Positions 36,816-46,518 of a stretch of 64,000 nt of DNA are shown here, piece after piece (the stretch's first letter is position 1; every line of letters begins with the position of its first letter). This DNA is from Leptospira sp. WS58.C1 (GTDB lineage: Bacteria; Spirochaetota; Leptospiria; Leptospirales; Leptospiraceae). The stretch spans positions 3,332,001-3,396,000 of the forward strand of contig NZ_CP162137.1 in the NCBI RefSeq assembly GCF_040833995.1, read 5' to 3'. Position numbers and translations under genes: made by a program. The notes below the pieces were generated by a model. The model saw only the letters and a list, made by a program, of their open reading frames with translations, had not been told where the DNA came from and ran no database searches.

Positions 36816-37940
36816 ATGCAAGCGAAGGAACCATCTAAAAATAAACTTCTGAACCTTGCTCTCCTCCGAATTCTCGGATCTATCTGTATACTATCGATCT
36901 TACAAAACCCGATCTTCTCTGTCACTCCTACGCCTGTTCCTCTTATGAGTCCTGTATATGCCGTACAGGAAGACAAAGGGATCTTAAGACTGATCACCAT
37001 TTCTTCGATTAACGGGAAAACAGGATTGGTTTATACCGGAACCCAAGAAAAAGGGATCCCGGTCTTTCGGAAACAGAACTATATTCTGTTTAAAACTTCC
37101 AAAGATCTGAATTTATTAAACTTAACCAACTCCAAAGTGAAAACAATTAAAGGAACAAGAGACGCGTTCCCCGGAAATAGCGGATTCTTGAAAGATAAAT
37201 CCATCGTGATCTTCTCCAGAAAAAATTCGGATAGATGGGAAACCGTATTATACGATTATGAAAAGGAGAAGGAGATAAAGTCCCTTCCCGGTTACCAACC
37301 GTTCGTTTCTCCGGACCAAAAAAATTTGGTGCTAATTGGCAACGAAGTACGTTACTCGGAACATGGGGAGGAATCTTTACGAGTTCCGATCCACAAATAT
37401 TCCTTAGAAACTACCGAATTAAAAACCCTAGCTTGGATAGAAAGTGGAAAACTACAGATCACTGACGTATATACGGTTGCGGAAGATCTAGTTATAGTTC
37501 GTGTAGCGACGGAGAAGGAAAATCGTCTTTATAAACTTCCTTCTTTGACAGGAGAATTGGTTAAGTTCTCGGATCCATTCTATCCTTTTCCAGTAAATCC
37601 TCAGTCCAAAGAACCTATGGAAAATAAGGAACAAGTGAACATCAGTTTTAGTCCTGATGGAAAAGTCCTATCCTTCACGGAAAGAGCGGACGGAAAATTG
37701 GGAAACATCGTCGTAGTAGATCTAAAAACCAAACAAAGATACGATTCTTCTTTTGTAGGCTGTTTTCCTGTGGTGAAAAACGGATCCGTTTATTTTTTAG
37801 GAGATCCTGAGTTCGTAAAACAATCCAAGGACCAGGAATACAGACCTTATAATAATTACACTCTATACGAATTGGATTATAAAAAAGACAAGATCCGCTC
37901 CATCACTCCAATTTCCGGAAAAGTAGAACTTCTTGAATAA
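36816..37940 (+). CDS. Exported protein with WD40/TolB-like propeller repeats
   Basis: I start at ATG 36816, preceded by GGAG, rather than at the earlier ATG 36744. The resulting 374-aa protein has an N-terminal membrane segment (LLNLALLRILGSICILSILQNPIF) that may be a signal peptide, and then strand pairs that read like propeller blades: SINGKTGLVYTGTQEKG, FVSPDQKNLVLIGNEV, INISFSPDGKVLSFTERADGK and IVVVDLKTKQRY. No catalytic motif is visible. It follows the acylphosphatase by 86 bases. A binding or scaffolding role is inferred from the fold only. Confidence 0.7.
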   Translation: MQAKEPSKNKLLNLALLRILGSICILSILQNPIFSVTPTPVPLMSPVYAVQEDKGILRLITISSINGKTGLVYTGTQEKGIPVFRKQNYILFKTSKDLNLLNLTNSKVKTIKGTRDAFPGNSGFLKDKSIVIFSRKNSDRWETVLYDYEKEKEIKSLPGYQPFVSPDQKNLVLIGNEVRYSEHGEESLRVPIHKYSLETTELKTLAWIESGKLQITDVYTVAEDLVIVRVATEKENRLYKLPSLTGELVKFSDPFYPFPVNPQSKEPMENKEQVNISFSPDGKVLSFTERADGKLGNIVVVDLKTKQRYDSSFVGCFPVVKNGSVYFLGDPEFVKQSKDQEYRPYNNYTLYELDYKKDKIRSITPISGKVELLE

Positions 37941-38041
37941 CTAAATTCCGCCGATTCCCTTCGTCGCCTGCCAACATAAAAAAACCTTGCTCGTTCTTTC
38001 GGAAGAATTAGAAAGATCCTCTCGCAGTGAAGAGGAAGGTC

Positions 38042-39958
38042 ATGAAAAAAATCCTAACGTATTCCTTATCAGGGGTCCTAGTAATCGTTCTAGTTCTTGT
38101 AATATTCTATTACGTGACTTCCCAACCGGAAGAGACAATGAGTTTCCAAGATCCGTATCATACGGAAAGACCCACAGCCCAAGGGTCCAAGATTATGGTG
38201 GCAAGCGGTCATCCTTTGGCCACCAAAGTTGCGTTGGAAATTTTGGAAAAAGGCGGGAATGCCGCGGATGCAGGAGTGGCAGCACTTTTAGTTCTGAATG
38301 TGACCCAAGGAGAAGAGGCGTCTTTTCCCGGCGTAGCTCCTCTACTTTACTACGACCAGGCGGATAAAAAAGTACATAGTTATATCGGAGTTGGAACAGC
38401 GCCCGCAAAGGCTACGATAGAATATTTTAAGTCTAGAGGGCATGAGTCCATTCCAATGTTAAAATATTCCTCTCAATTGGTTCCAGCTTCTCCGGATGTG
38501 ATAGTCGCGTTGCTGAAAAAGTATGGTACGAGATCTTTTGAAGAAGTGAGTAAGCCCGCCATTCAAATTGCGGAAGAAGGATTCCCGGTTCATAGAATTC
38601 TAATGAGGAATCTGAACATAGGCGTTTTCAAAAGATTAGGCCTCAAATTTTTACTTCCTTACAATGCAAAAATTTATGTCGGAGACAAATGGTGGAAACC
38701 GCTCCATCTCGGAGAAAAATTCAAAAGGCCTGCGTTATCCGCAACACTGAAAGAGTTGGCAGAAGCTGAAAAGGCCGCTTCTTCTTCCGGAAAAAACCGC
38801 GCAGATTCTTTAGAAGCGGTAAGAGATTATTTCTATAAAGGACCGATCGCTGATAAGATCGCTAAGGCTCATGCGGAACATGACGGCACCATGGTAAAAT
38901 CGGATCTAGCGAGATATAGCGCCGACTGGGAAGTCCCTTTACATGGAAATTACGGACCTTATACCATCTTCTCCAATCGGACTTGGAACCAAGGAGCAGT
39001 TGTTCCGATTGTCCTCCAAATTTTAGAAGGAATAGATCTTAAATCCATGGGCCATAATTCCAAGGAGTATGTTCATACGGTGGTGCAGGCGATCGAACTC
39101 GCGATGGCGGATCGTGAAAAATATTTCGGAGACCCGGCGTATGTTTCCGTTCCGGAGAAGGGCCTTCTTAGCAAAGAGTACGCGGCAGAAAGAAGGAAAT
39201 TATTACAATCCAAAGCTTTCGGAAAAACTCCTCCTCCGGGAGATCCATTCTTATTCGAATCTGCTGCAAATTCAAAAATGATCACATATCCAAAAGAAGA
39301 ACGGATCGTTTTGGATGAAAAAACTTTTTTGGATCTTACTCCCAGTTTTTGGGAAAGAACGGAATCCGGAAAAATAGGAAGAGATACGACTTATTTAAGT
39401 ATCATCGATTCTAAAGGAAATTCTTTATCCTTAACTCCCAGTGATTTCCCTCAATCTCCTATTATCGAAGGTGATATTACATTAGGGATTAGAATGACCC
39501 AGTTCCGTTTGGATCCGAACCATCCTTCCTCGCTGGTCCCGGGAAAAAGACCTACAATTACGCCTAACGCATCGATGGTATTCAAGGACGGAAAATTCTG
39601 GATGAGTTTTGGAACCCCGGGCGGAGACATGCAAACGCAAGCGGTGGTCCAGGTATTCTTAAATCTAGTTGTTTTCGGAATGAACCCGCAAGACGCGGTT
39701 AATGCTCCTCGTTTCCGTTCCTTAAACTGGCCGGACGCCTTCTCCCCTCATAAATATTATCCTGGAAGAATAGAATTAGAAGAAGAGATCTATAAAAAAG
39801 AAGGAAAAGGTCTTGAAGCTCTCGGTTACGAAGTCAAAGAAAGGGAAAAATGGGAATACGATTTCGGAGCTCCCTGTATTTCTTTAAAAGATCCTAAAAC
39901 AGGAATTTTATACGGCGGGGCCGATCCCAGGAAAGAATCCTGGGCGGAAGGAAAATAA
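38042..39958 (+). CDS. ggt: Gamma-glutamyltransferase family protein
   Basis: A 638-aa exported or membrane-anchored protein (TM segment MKKILTYSLSGVLVIVLVLVIFYYV). The Ntn-hydrolase GGT pattern is present: ATKVALEILEKGGNAADAGVAALLVLNVT, then the autocleavage site GRDTTYLSIID (nucleophile Thr), LSLTPSDFPQSP, and FGTPGGDMQTQAVVQVFLNLVVFGM. GGT cleaves glutathione and related gamma-glutamyl compounds. The ATG at 38042 has AGGAAGG just upstream; GTG 38027 is the alternative. It is followed by an aldo-keto reductase gene 12 bases later, so the two may be one operon. Confidence 0.92.
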   Translation: MKKILTYSLSGVLVIVLVLVIFYYVTSQPEETMSFQDPYHTERPTAQGSKIMVASGHPLATKVALEILEKGGNAADAGVAALLVLNVTQGEEASFPGVAPLLYYDQADKKVHSYIGVGTAPAKATIEYFKSRGHESIPMLKYSSQLVPASPDVIVALLKKYGTRSFEEVSKPAIQIAEEGFPVHRILMRNLNIGVFKRLGLKFLLPYNAKIYVGDKWWKPLHLGEKFKRPALSATLKELAEAEKAASSSGKNRADSLEAVRDYFYKGPIADKIAKAHAEHDGTMVKSDLARYSADWEVPLHGNYGPYTIFSNRTWNQGAVVPIVLQILEGIDLKSMGHNSKEYVHTVVQAIELAMADREKYFGDPAYVSVPEKGLLSKEYAAERRKLLQSKAFGKTPPPGDPFLFESAANSKMITYPKEERIVLDEKTFLDLTPSFWERTESGKIGRDTTYLSIIDSKGNSLSLTPSDFPQSPIIEGDITLGIRMTQFRLDPNHPSSLVPGKRPTITPNASMVFKDGKFWMSFGTPGGDMQTQAVVQVFLNLVVFGMNPQDAVNAPRFRSLNWPDAFSPHKYYPGRIELEEEIYKKEGKGLEALGYEVKEREKWEYDFGAPCISLKDPKTGILYGGADPRKESWAEGK

Positions 39959-39970
39959 AAAGAGGTAAGA

Positions 39971-40990
39971 ATGAAAAAAAGAAGGCTTGGAAAAACCGGT
40001 ATGGTGGTTTCCGAAATTTGTATGGGCACCATGACTTTCGGTTCCACTTGTGATGAAAAGGAAGCGCATCGTATTTTGGATAAGGCCTTCGATTCAGGTA
40101 TAGATTTTTATGATACTGCGGAGATCTATCCTGTTCCTCCGGAAGCGGAGTACGTTCACGCCACTGAAAAAATTTTCGGCAATTGGCTGAAGACTAAAAA
40201 GAGAGAATCTATTCTGATCGCCACCAAGGTTTGTGGACCGGGTCATGGATGGTTTACTCCTCCTGTGAGAGAAGGTAAGACCGCATTAGATCGCAGAAAT
40301 ATCAAAGTTGCGATCGAAGGTAGTCTAAAAAGACTCGGAACCGATTATATAGATTTATACCAAACTCATTGGCCGGATCATGATTTCGGATACGAAGAAA
40401 CCTTGGAAGCTTTGACCGAATTGATAGACGAAGGCAAAGTCAGATATATAGGAAGTAGCAACGAAACCGCCTGGGGAACCATGAAAAGCCTGGAAGTTTC
40501 CCGCACGAATAAAATTGCAAGGTACGAATCCATCCAAAATAATTTCAGCATTCTGAACAGAAGGTTCGAAGATGCTCTTTCCGATATTTGTAGAAGAGAG
40601 CAGATCAGCCTTCTTCCTTACTCTCCTTTAGCAGGAGGTGTTCTGACAGGAAAATACAACGGACCTACTCCACCCGAAAACGCAAGATTTACGCGTTATG
40701 CAAAACTTCCTACGGAAAGACAAAGAAGAATGGCGAATCGTTTTTTGAACGAAGGCACACTTGCTTCTACAAAAGATCTGATGGAAATCGCAAAGGAGGC
40801 AGGGATCAGCGTGACCACTCTTTCGGTTGCTTGGTCCAAACAACACGATTACGTGGCTTCTACCATTATCGGGGCCAACACTGTAGAACAATTGGAAGAA
40901 AGTTTAAAGGCCGCAAATTTGATCCTATCGGATGATATTTTAAAAAAGATAGACGAGGTCTCTAAAAAGATCCCTTATCCGATGGGATAA
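39971..40990 (+). CDS. Aldo/keto reductase
   Basis: A 339-aa NADPH-dependent reductase with a TIM barrel. The motifs are [31 protein letters not shown] (Asp/Tyr), [11 protein letters not shown] (Lys), [13 protein letters not shown] (His) and [17 protein letters not shown] with the cofactor segment [16 protein letters not shown]. The length and motifs are of the Tas/YghZ-like class. It follows ggt by 12 bases. The substrate is unknown. Confidence 0.93.
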   Translation: MKKRRLGKTGMVVSEICMGTMTFGSTCDEKEAHRILDKAFDSGIDFYDTAEIYPVPPEAEYVHATEKIFGNWLKTKKRESILIATKVCGPGHGWFTPPVREGKTALDRRNIKVAIEGSLKRLGTDYIDLYQTHWPDHDFGYEETLEALTELIDEGKVRYIGSSNETAWGTMKSLEVSRTNKIARYESIQNNFSILNRRFEDALSDICRREQISLLPYSPLAGGVLTGKYNGPTPPENARFTRYAKLPTERQRRMANRFLNEGTLASTKDLMEIAKEAGISVTTLSVAWSKQHDYVASTIIGANTVEQLEESLKAANLILSDDILKKIDEVSKKIPYPMG

Positions 40991-41689
40991 TCAATCGCCT
41001 CTCCAAACTTCCTCTTCGGAGATGACTTCATGCTTTTCTCCGGCGAAATTAGGAAATGATTTAAAAAAACCTGTGATCAGATAAGGGATCACATCGAACA
41101 TCGGCCCGGACCTACCTTCTCCTTCCACGTTTGCTTTTAAAAGTACGCTGGAAGGAAGTCCTCTATAACGTTTTCCGTCATAGATCACTATTTTAAAGAT
41201 CACATCGTAAAAGTTTTCATAATAAGGGCTGGAACCTGAAATCCGAGAATTGCCGAAATTTCCCATAAATGCAAAAGGGGAATATCCTCCAGCACTCCCT
41301 AAAATAGGCACTGCGGCTAATCGGCTGGAAGTTCCGCCGTAAGAGTGGTATCTCATCCCTCTGGCGCTAGTCCATCCACCGAAGGCGCCCAGATCCGCTT
41401 TATGATCGATCACACTTCCTCTCGGAAAAATTAATATATCATAATGTACTAATTGGTCCGCTCTGGAAATATCCACTTCCCTATAACCCTTCTCCGCAAA
41501 TTTTTCACGGATCAAGTCTTCGTTCTCGCGGATCAGAATAGGCGGCGCTTGGCCTAAAAACGGAAGAAACGCGTAGGTTTTTTCGTAGTAGCGGATATGA
41601 TCTGATCTTTCCACCTCTACCTGGAATTTTACCTGGAGAGGAGAACAAAAATTGAATCCTAATAATAGCAAGAGGACCAGAACTCTCAT
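40991..41689 (-). CDS. Putative lipoprotein of unknown function
   Basis: A 232-aa protein with a signal sequence ending in a lipobox (LLLLGFNFCSPL), so probably a lipoprotein. It has the charged pattern SDHIRYYEKTYAFLPFLG near the N-terminus and a Gly/Ser/Tyr-rich middle (SYGGTSSRLAAVPILGSAGG), like the DUF4136-type lipoprotein class, but I am not sure of the family. It is convergent to the aldo-keto reductase with abutting stops. No function is known. Confidence 0.65.
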   Translation of the reverse strand: MRVLVLLLLLGFNFCSPLQVKFQVEVERSDHIRYYEKTYAFLPFLGQAPPILIRENEDLIREKFAEKGYREVDISRADQLVHYDILIFPRGSVIDHKADLGAFGGWTSARGMRYHSYGGTSSRLAAVPILGSAGGYSPFAFMGNFGNSRISGSSPYYENFYDVIFKIVIYDGKRYRGLPSSVLLKANVEGEGRSGPMFDVIPYLITGFFKSFPNFAGEKHEVISEEEVWRGD

Positions 41690-41796
41690 AACATTATTTC
41701 GACCGGATCGAATTGGATTTTACTCCCAAATCGAATCGTTTTCATTTAAAATTCGGTAGTTTAGTTTGAAAATTTCAAAAGGACCTACAAACCTAC

Positions 41797-42486
41797 CTAA
41801 CGAATTCCGATCATTTGTTCCAGATCTTCCGTTTTTCCGAACAGCACTAGTATATCCCCTTCAGCCAATACAAGATTAGGAGAAGGAATACCTAAAACTT
41901 CTTCGTCTTTTCGGTCAGATTTTCTTCTGGTATTTTTAGGTCTTTTGACTGTGATCAGATTTAAGTTCCAATCTTCTCTGAGTTTGGCTCCTTGTACCGT
42001 TTTACCTTGCATATGTTTCGGGACCATGGCTTCCAAAATCCTATAATCTTGTCCAAGCAAGGTGACACCTTTTACACTGCTATTAGCAAGTTGTTCCGCC
42101 ATAGAATGAGCCGCTTGTTCTTCCGGGTTGAATAAGTTCTCAATTCCTAACATTTGCAAAACTCTTTTATTCAGATCGGACTGATAACGGGCGAATATAT
42201 TGATAGCTCCTATTTTTTTTAAAGCATCCGCTGTCACGATCAGATTTTCGAAATTATCCCCGATTGCCAATACGACAGCGTCCATTTCGTCCAAACCGTG
42301 TTCTTTCAATTCGGATTCGTCCGTGGAATCGATCGCTACACAGTAAGTCGAAAATTCTCTAATACGATCTATCTTGTTTTTATCCTGATCGACTGCGGTG
42401 ACTTCTTGCCCGTCTTCGTATAATCTTTTTACGAGTTCGATCCCGAAATCTCCGAGGCCTATGACTGCGATCCTTTTCTTTCTCAT
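41797..42486 (-). CDS. TrkA/KtrA-type K+ uptake regulatory subunit
   Basis: A 229-aa cytosolic RCK protein: a Rossmann domain IAVIGLGDFGIELVKRLYEDG that binds nucleotides, then AIDSTDESELKEHGLDEMDAVVLAIGDN, and a RCK_C domain at the C-terminus. With TrkH/KtrB, encoded 12 bases upstream, it forms a K+ uptake system. A single RCK domain means the KtrA-like, one-domain form rather than the two-domain TrkA. It is the last gene of the operon. Confidence 0.93.
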   Translation of the reverse strand: MRKKRIAVIGLGDFGIELVKRLYEDGQEVTAVDQDKNKIDRIREFSTYCVAIDSTDESELKEHGLDEMDAVVLAIGDNFENLIVTADALKKIGAINIFARYQSDLNKRVLQMLGIENLFNPEEQAAHSMAEQLANSSVKGVTLLGQDYRILEAMVPKHMQGKTVQGAKLREDWNLNLITVKRPKNTRRKSDRKDEEVLGIPSPNLVLAEGDILVLFGKTEDLEQMIGIR

Positions 42487-42498
42487 TCGAACCTTCCT

Positions 42499-44301
42499 TT
42501 AACCGACCACGACATATTCTTCCGGATACCAATATCTTCTGGGTTTCCGTTTCGGAACAAAAGCCAATAATACGGTTAGCACTCCAACCCTTCCCACAAA
42601 CATTACAAAACACAAAATTAGTTTTCCGGGATCCTCTAACTGAGAAGTGACCCCTCTAGAAAGACCGGTGGTCCCGTAAGCGGAAACTACTTCGAAACAA
42701 ATATCTAGAAATGGTAAAGGTTTCTCGAAACAGACCAAAAAAAAGATACCTAAGAATATTATAAACATAGAAAGTACGATTGCAACGGAGGCTCTGGAAA
42801 GAGAATTTTCCGCGACGGTTCTTCCGAAAACATCCACTCTTTCCTTTCCGGTAAAAAATTGATAAAACTGTAAAACGGCAAGCGCCAATGTGGAAGTTTT
42901 GATCCCACCTCCTGTAGAATTTGGGGAAGCGCCCACCCACATCAGAAATAGGCTCACGAACACCATAGGTATTCCCATGGAGGAGATGTCCAAAGTATTA
43001 AATCCTGCAGTCCTTGCGGTAACCGAATAGAATAAAGAATGGAATGCCTGGTCGTACCAATATAAGTCCTTCAAACTGTAATTTTTTTCCAATACCCAGT
43101 AGGAAATCCAGCCAAAGAGTAATAGAATGACGGTCGTAATAAGGATAAGTTTAGAGCCCAAAGAAAAACGATGTCTAAAAGATTCTCCATCGAATCTGAT
43201 TTTTTTCAAGAGTTGATTTACCGTGGGAAATCCTAAGCCTCCGAATACGATCAGGACCATTAATACGGAAAGTAATGAATAAGACCCCTTCAAATGGGGG
43301 TCCGCTAGTCCTTTAGGAAAAAGTGCAAACCCTGCATTACAAAATCCTGTTATAGAATGAAATACGGACTGAAAGATAAGTTCTCTTTGTGAAAATCCCA
43401 ACTCTTTAGGAAATGTTAAATATAAAAAAACGGAACCTACCCCTTCTATCGCAAATGTCTGGTAAGCAACCTGTTTTAAGATGGAACCCGCTCTTCCAAT
43501 GGTTTCTTGGCTAAATAGATCCTTAACGATCAGTTTTTCCGTAACGGAAACTTGTCCTTCTAAGACCAATGCGAAGAATACGGTCAAAGTCATCAGTCCC
43601 AAACCGCCTAACTGCACAAGCACCATCAAGATCACCTGTCCGGTCCCGGTCAGATCCTGAGAAACATCTATCGTACTAAGACCTGTGACACAAACCGCAC
43701 TCACCGCAGTGAAAAAAAGATCCACTAATGGGATCGGTCTTGCTTCTGCTCTAGGAAGGCATAAGGCAGCGGTTCCTAAAAAGATCAAGATCGCAAAACT
43801 TGCTGTCATTACCAAGGAAGGAGAAATTTTTCCGAGAGAAAGTCTAGCTCTTCGTAAAAAGTGCGCAAACCCTCCGAATGCCAAAGTCAATTGGCTTAAG
43901 GATAAGAACAAGAGTACGACTTCTTCCGTTCTTTGTTGAGAAAGAATCGATTCAATCTTTTCCTCGAAGAAGAACTGTAAGATCACTATTAGGACAACAA
44001 AGGCCTCTATTTTATGAAACTTTAAATAATCGCGATACGGAGTTAACGTGAATATAAAACTCAAAAATTCATAGATTACCAAATACCAAACGATAGTTAG
44101 CGTAACTAAACGAAGTGGATGGACCCATTCAGGCGGATAATAAAATCCGTATAAAAAGATCAGTATAAAAAGAGAAATAATCCCTAAGACCCCGAATATA
44201 AACCGTAAGAAAGGTTTGATATTCTCTTCAAAAAAGAGCGAGACCCTTTCCCATTCGGAAACTATTCTTGTCCGTACATCGGGGTCTAAAAGAGGATTCA
44301 T
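42499..44301 (-). CDS. TrkH/KtrB-type potassium uptake membrane subunit
   Basis: A 600-aa membrane protein with an extra N-terminal set of hydrophobic segments before the four M1-P-M2 repeats. Selectivity-filter-type Gly motifs appear: SAVCVTGLSTIDVSQDL, ITGFCNAGFALF, TARTAGFNTLDISSM and SAYGTTGLSRGVTS, plus the gating-loop-type segment GASPNSTGGGIKTSTLALAV. It moves K+ inward together with the downstream TrkA-type subunit. The operon starts upstream at adenosine deaminase. It is longer than KtrB, and TrkH-like in size. Confidence 0.95.
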   Translation of the reverse strand: MNPLLDPDVRTRIVSEWERVSLFFEENIKPFLRFIFGVLGIISLFILIFLYGFYYPPEWVHPLRLVTLTIVWYLVIYEFLSFIFTLTPYRDYLKFHKIEAFVVLIVILQFFFEEKIESILSQQRTEEVVLLFLSLSQLTLAFGGFAHFLRRARLSLGKISPSLVMTASFAILIFLGTAALCLPRAEARPIPLVDLFFTAVSAVCVTGLSTIDVSQDLTGTGQVILMVLVQLGGLGLMTLTVFFALVLEGQVSVTEKLIVKDLFSQETIGRAGSILKQVAYQTFAIEGVGSVFLYLTFPKELGFSQRELIFQSVFHSITGFCNAGFALFPKGLADPHLKGSYSLLSVLMVLIVFGGLGFPTVNQLLKKIRFDGESFRHRFSLGSKLILITTVILLLFGWISYWVLEKNYSLKDLYWYDQAFHSLFYSVTARTAGFNTLDISSMGIPMVFVSLFLMWVGASPNSTGGGIKTSTLALAVLQFYQFFTGKERVDVFGRTVAENSLSRASVAIVLSMFIIFLGIFFLVCFEKPLPFLDICFEVVSAYGTTGLSRGVTSQLEDPGKLILCFVMFVGRVGVLTVLLAFVPKRKPRRYWYPEEYVVVG

Positions 44302-44307
44302 ATTTTA

Positions 44308-45081
44308 TCAGAAACGAGTGCTAAAAAATTCGAATTCCATTCTGTATTCCATATTTCTGGAATACAATCCGTATCCTGGGATCGTTTTAGGATGGATCGT
44401 TTCGGAAAGTTTATCCGGTACAGTCGGATTCGGAGTCGGGCTTTGCGGTTGGTTTTCCAATTTCATACGATCATAATCCCTTAGATCCAACCAAGCATTT
44501 GCCAATGCAAGAGTGGAAGCCACACCGAATACGATCCATCCTCCCTCGAATGTTTTTTGATACCCCGGATCTACGGCGGATAACGCACCATACGCTACAC
44601 CGGCGGCGATCGGAAGTGTCATAAAAAATATGATCGAAAAACGACGAAGCCTGGATTCGGTATAAGGTTGAGGATCGTTCCCGAATTCTTCTAATTTTCT
44701 TTTGCGATCTCTTGCCTGCTCTTGTTGTCGTTGCAAAGCCTCGGTATTCACTTCTCCAGTGACCGGATTAAAGAGACCTTCGTCATTTCTACCTTGGACC
44801 GGGTTCGTAGTCCTTCTGGTACCTTGGCTCCCCGAAGAAATGGGCAAACCAGTTTGGAAAGGAACTTGCACATTTCTTGGATTTACCAAAGTAGGTTTAT
44901 CCATTTTAGGAGGAAGAGAATATTCCCTAAATCCATCAGGAGATTTTTCATCCTTATAATTTCTTAAATTATAATCGTACGGATCCGAAAAATCGCTTTG
45001 GTTCTGAGCGAATATCGGAAAAGAAAACGCTAAGATAATACAAAGAGCAGCTAACTTGTTTAATAAAGAATAAGATCTCAT
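44308..45081 (-). CDS. Putative exported membrane protein in the K+ uptake operon
   Basis: A 257-aa protein with a signal peptide (LAALCIILAFSFPIFAQNQ) and two membrane segments about residues 150-205 (FFMTLPIAAGVAYGALSAV and WIVFGVASTLALANAWLDL). The N-terminal part is Pro/Gln-rich and low in complexity. I do not recognise the family. It lies 2 bases after the adenosine deaminase gene and 6 before the TrkH gene, so it belongs to that operon, but a link to K+ is only by position. Confidence 0.65.
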   Translation of the reverse strand: MRSYSLLNKLAALCIILAFSFPIFAQNQSDFSDPYDYNLRNYKDEKSPDGFREYSLPPKMDKPTLVNPRNVQVPFQTGLPISSGSQGTRRTTNPVQGRNDEGLFNPVTGEVNTEALQRQQEQARDRKRKLEEFGNDPQPYTESRLRRFSIIFFMTLPIAAGVAYGALSAVDPGYQKTFEGGWIVFGVASTLALANAWLDLRDYDRMKLENQPQSPTPNPTVPDKLSETIHPKTIPGYGLYSRNMEYRMEFEFFSTRF

Positions 45082-45083
45082 CT

Positions 45084-46409
45084 TTAGAGCACTGCTCCCT
45101 GTTCGGATCTCATCCTTCCGGAAAGGACTTCGGATGTATATTGAAAAGAATTCTTTCTAACCTTTTCCAAAAGTCCGGAGTCCAATCCTAAACGTTCCGC
45201 CTTATCATATTCCTCTTTAATATTGGTCCCGAAAATCCCGGGATCGTCGGTAGAGATGGTAAATTTCAGATCGTTCTGAGCGAATCTGATTAACGGATGA
45301 TGAGCCTTATCTCGTACCATTCCGATATACTCATTGGAACTAGGGCATGACTCGATGACCGCGTTTGTATTTTTGATCCGATCCATACAATACTCTTGAA
45401 AAACCTTTGTTTCAGAGACCAGGTTTTCAGTAACGGAAATTTCCACCTTCTCCTTATGTCGGATCGAATCCAATTCGGATTCCAACTTTTTTTTGGGTGG
45501 TAATTCTCCGTATTTGGAAATTTCTTCCCAATGATCCAATTGGAATTTGAGTGTGTCTTCTCTTTCGGACACCGGTTCTAAAACTTTTTTACCAAGATAT
45601 GCATAGGGATCCAAACCGATTGCGATTGCATGCCCTAGTCTATGTGCCCCCCATTCAGCCGTTTCTACAACCCATCGAGACGCGGAAAGGAGAGTTTTAT
45701 CCAAGAAAGATTCCCCTACATGATAAAGAACCGCAAGTGCTGTAGAAGTTTCCGCAATATTATCTTTTTGCACTTCTTTCAAAAATTCCCTTTTCCCTTT
45801 CGGGGGAAAACCTTCTTCAATATAACAAAAATCTAATCCGACTAGATACTTTTTGATGAGGGCGTCTTTCTCCATCATCTCTTTTAGTATTTCGTATTCT
45901 TTGAATATTTCTCCGTCCCTGTGCAAGGAAACTACTAAGCGGGATTTAGCCTTCCCTGAAAGTTCGGACTCCGCATCTTCAAAACCTTCGCAGGCAGCTA
46001 ACGTTTTAGAATAAATTCCTTCATAGGTTTCGAGCGGGGAATACATGATACGATATTCTCCAAAAGTTACTCCTTCTTCGTATTGGTCCTTGCTTATATG
46101 TTTGGATACAAATTTGATCTCTTGAGGATCAAATTTAGAAAGTGCAATGATCAGGTTAAACTTTGCCTGGAATTCGGGAAAAGGACCTTGGTGATTGAAT
46201 AAGTAGATCTTTTTAAAATCTTCCAAAGATTTATAATCTTCGAAGAATGTCGCAGCGTTAATGGACCTACCGTAAAGTTCCTGGAAAGGTTTCGTAAAAA
46301 TTTCCCAACGAGGGGAAGGATTATTCAATCCGATCTGCCTAAGAAGTTCAGGTTTCAGACTACCGTATAAATGATTATGAAGATCTGCAAATCCTAGATT
46401 CGAGTCCAT
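45084..46409 (-). CDS. add: Adenosine deaminase-like metal-dependent hydrolase
   Basis: A 441-aa amidohydrolase of the adenosine/AMP deaminase type. The metal and catalytic motifs are in order: [15 protein letters not shown] (HxH), [21 protein letters not shown] and [12 protein letters not shown] (catalytic Asp pair). Adenosine deaminase converts adenosine to inosine, but this protein is longer than E. coli Add (333 aa), mainly by insertions after the first strand. It is the first gene of an operon with a membrane protein and the K+ uptake genes. The start codon is close to the divergent MATE gene. Confidence 0.82.
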   Translation of the reverse strand: MDSNLGFADLHNHLYGSLKPELLRQIGLNNPSPRWEIFTKPFQELYGRSINAATFFEDYKSLEDFKKIYLFNHQGPFPEFQAKFNLIIALSKFDPQEIKFVSKHISKDQYEEGVTFGEYRIMYSPLETYEGIYSKTLAACEGFEDAESELSGKAKSRLVVSLHRDGEIFKEYEILKEMMEKDALIKKYLVGLDFCYIEEGFPPKGKREFLKEVQKDNIAETSTALAVLYHVGESFLDKTLLSASRWVVETAEWGAHRLGHAIAIGLDPYAYLGKKVLEPVSEREDTLKFQLDHWEEISKYGELPPKKKLESELDSIRHKEKVEISVTENLVSETKVFQEYCMDRIKNTNAVIESCPSSNEYIGMVRDKAHHPLIRFAQNDLKFTISTDDPGIFGTNIKEEYDKAERLGLDSGLLEKVRKNSFQYTSEVLSGRMRSEQGAVL

Positions 46410-46518
46410 GTATCCTTCTACACTTTTAAGTCATCCTAACTCTATCGTTACCGGGATAAACCGTTTTTCATCGAAAAAATGTTGTTCGCACAACCCTCCT
46501 TTCAAAGCTGGAAACTAC

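Noticed and set aside
36623..37000. A 125-aa minus-strand frame across acylphosphatase and the propeller gene
   Set aside because: Both plus-strand genes have good family or signal evidence; this frame has none.
46481..46494. GTTGT-TCGC-ACAAC, resembling the phasin operator
   Set aside because: The spacer and arms differ from TTGTGC-N3-GCACAA. It is a separate palindrome in the region before the MATE start and I do not count it as a site.
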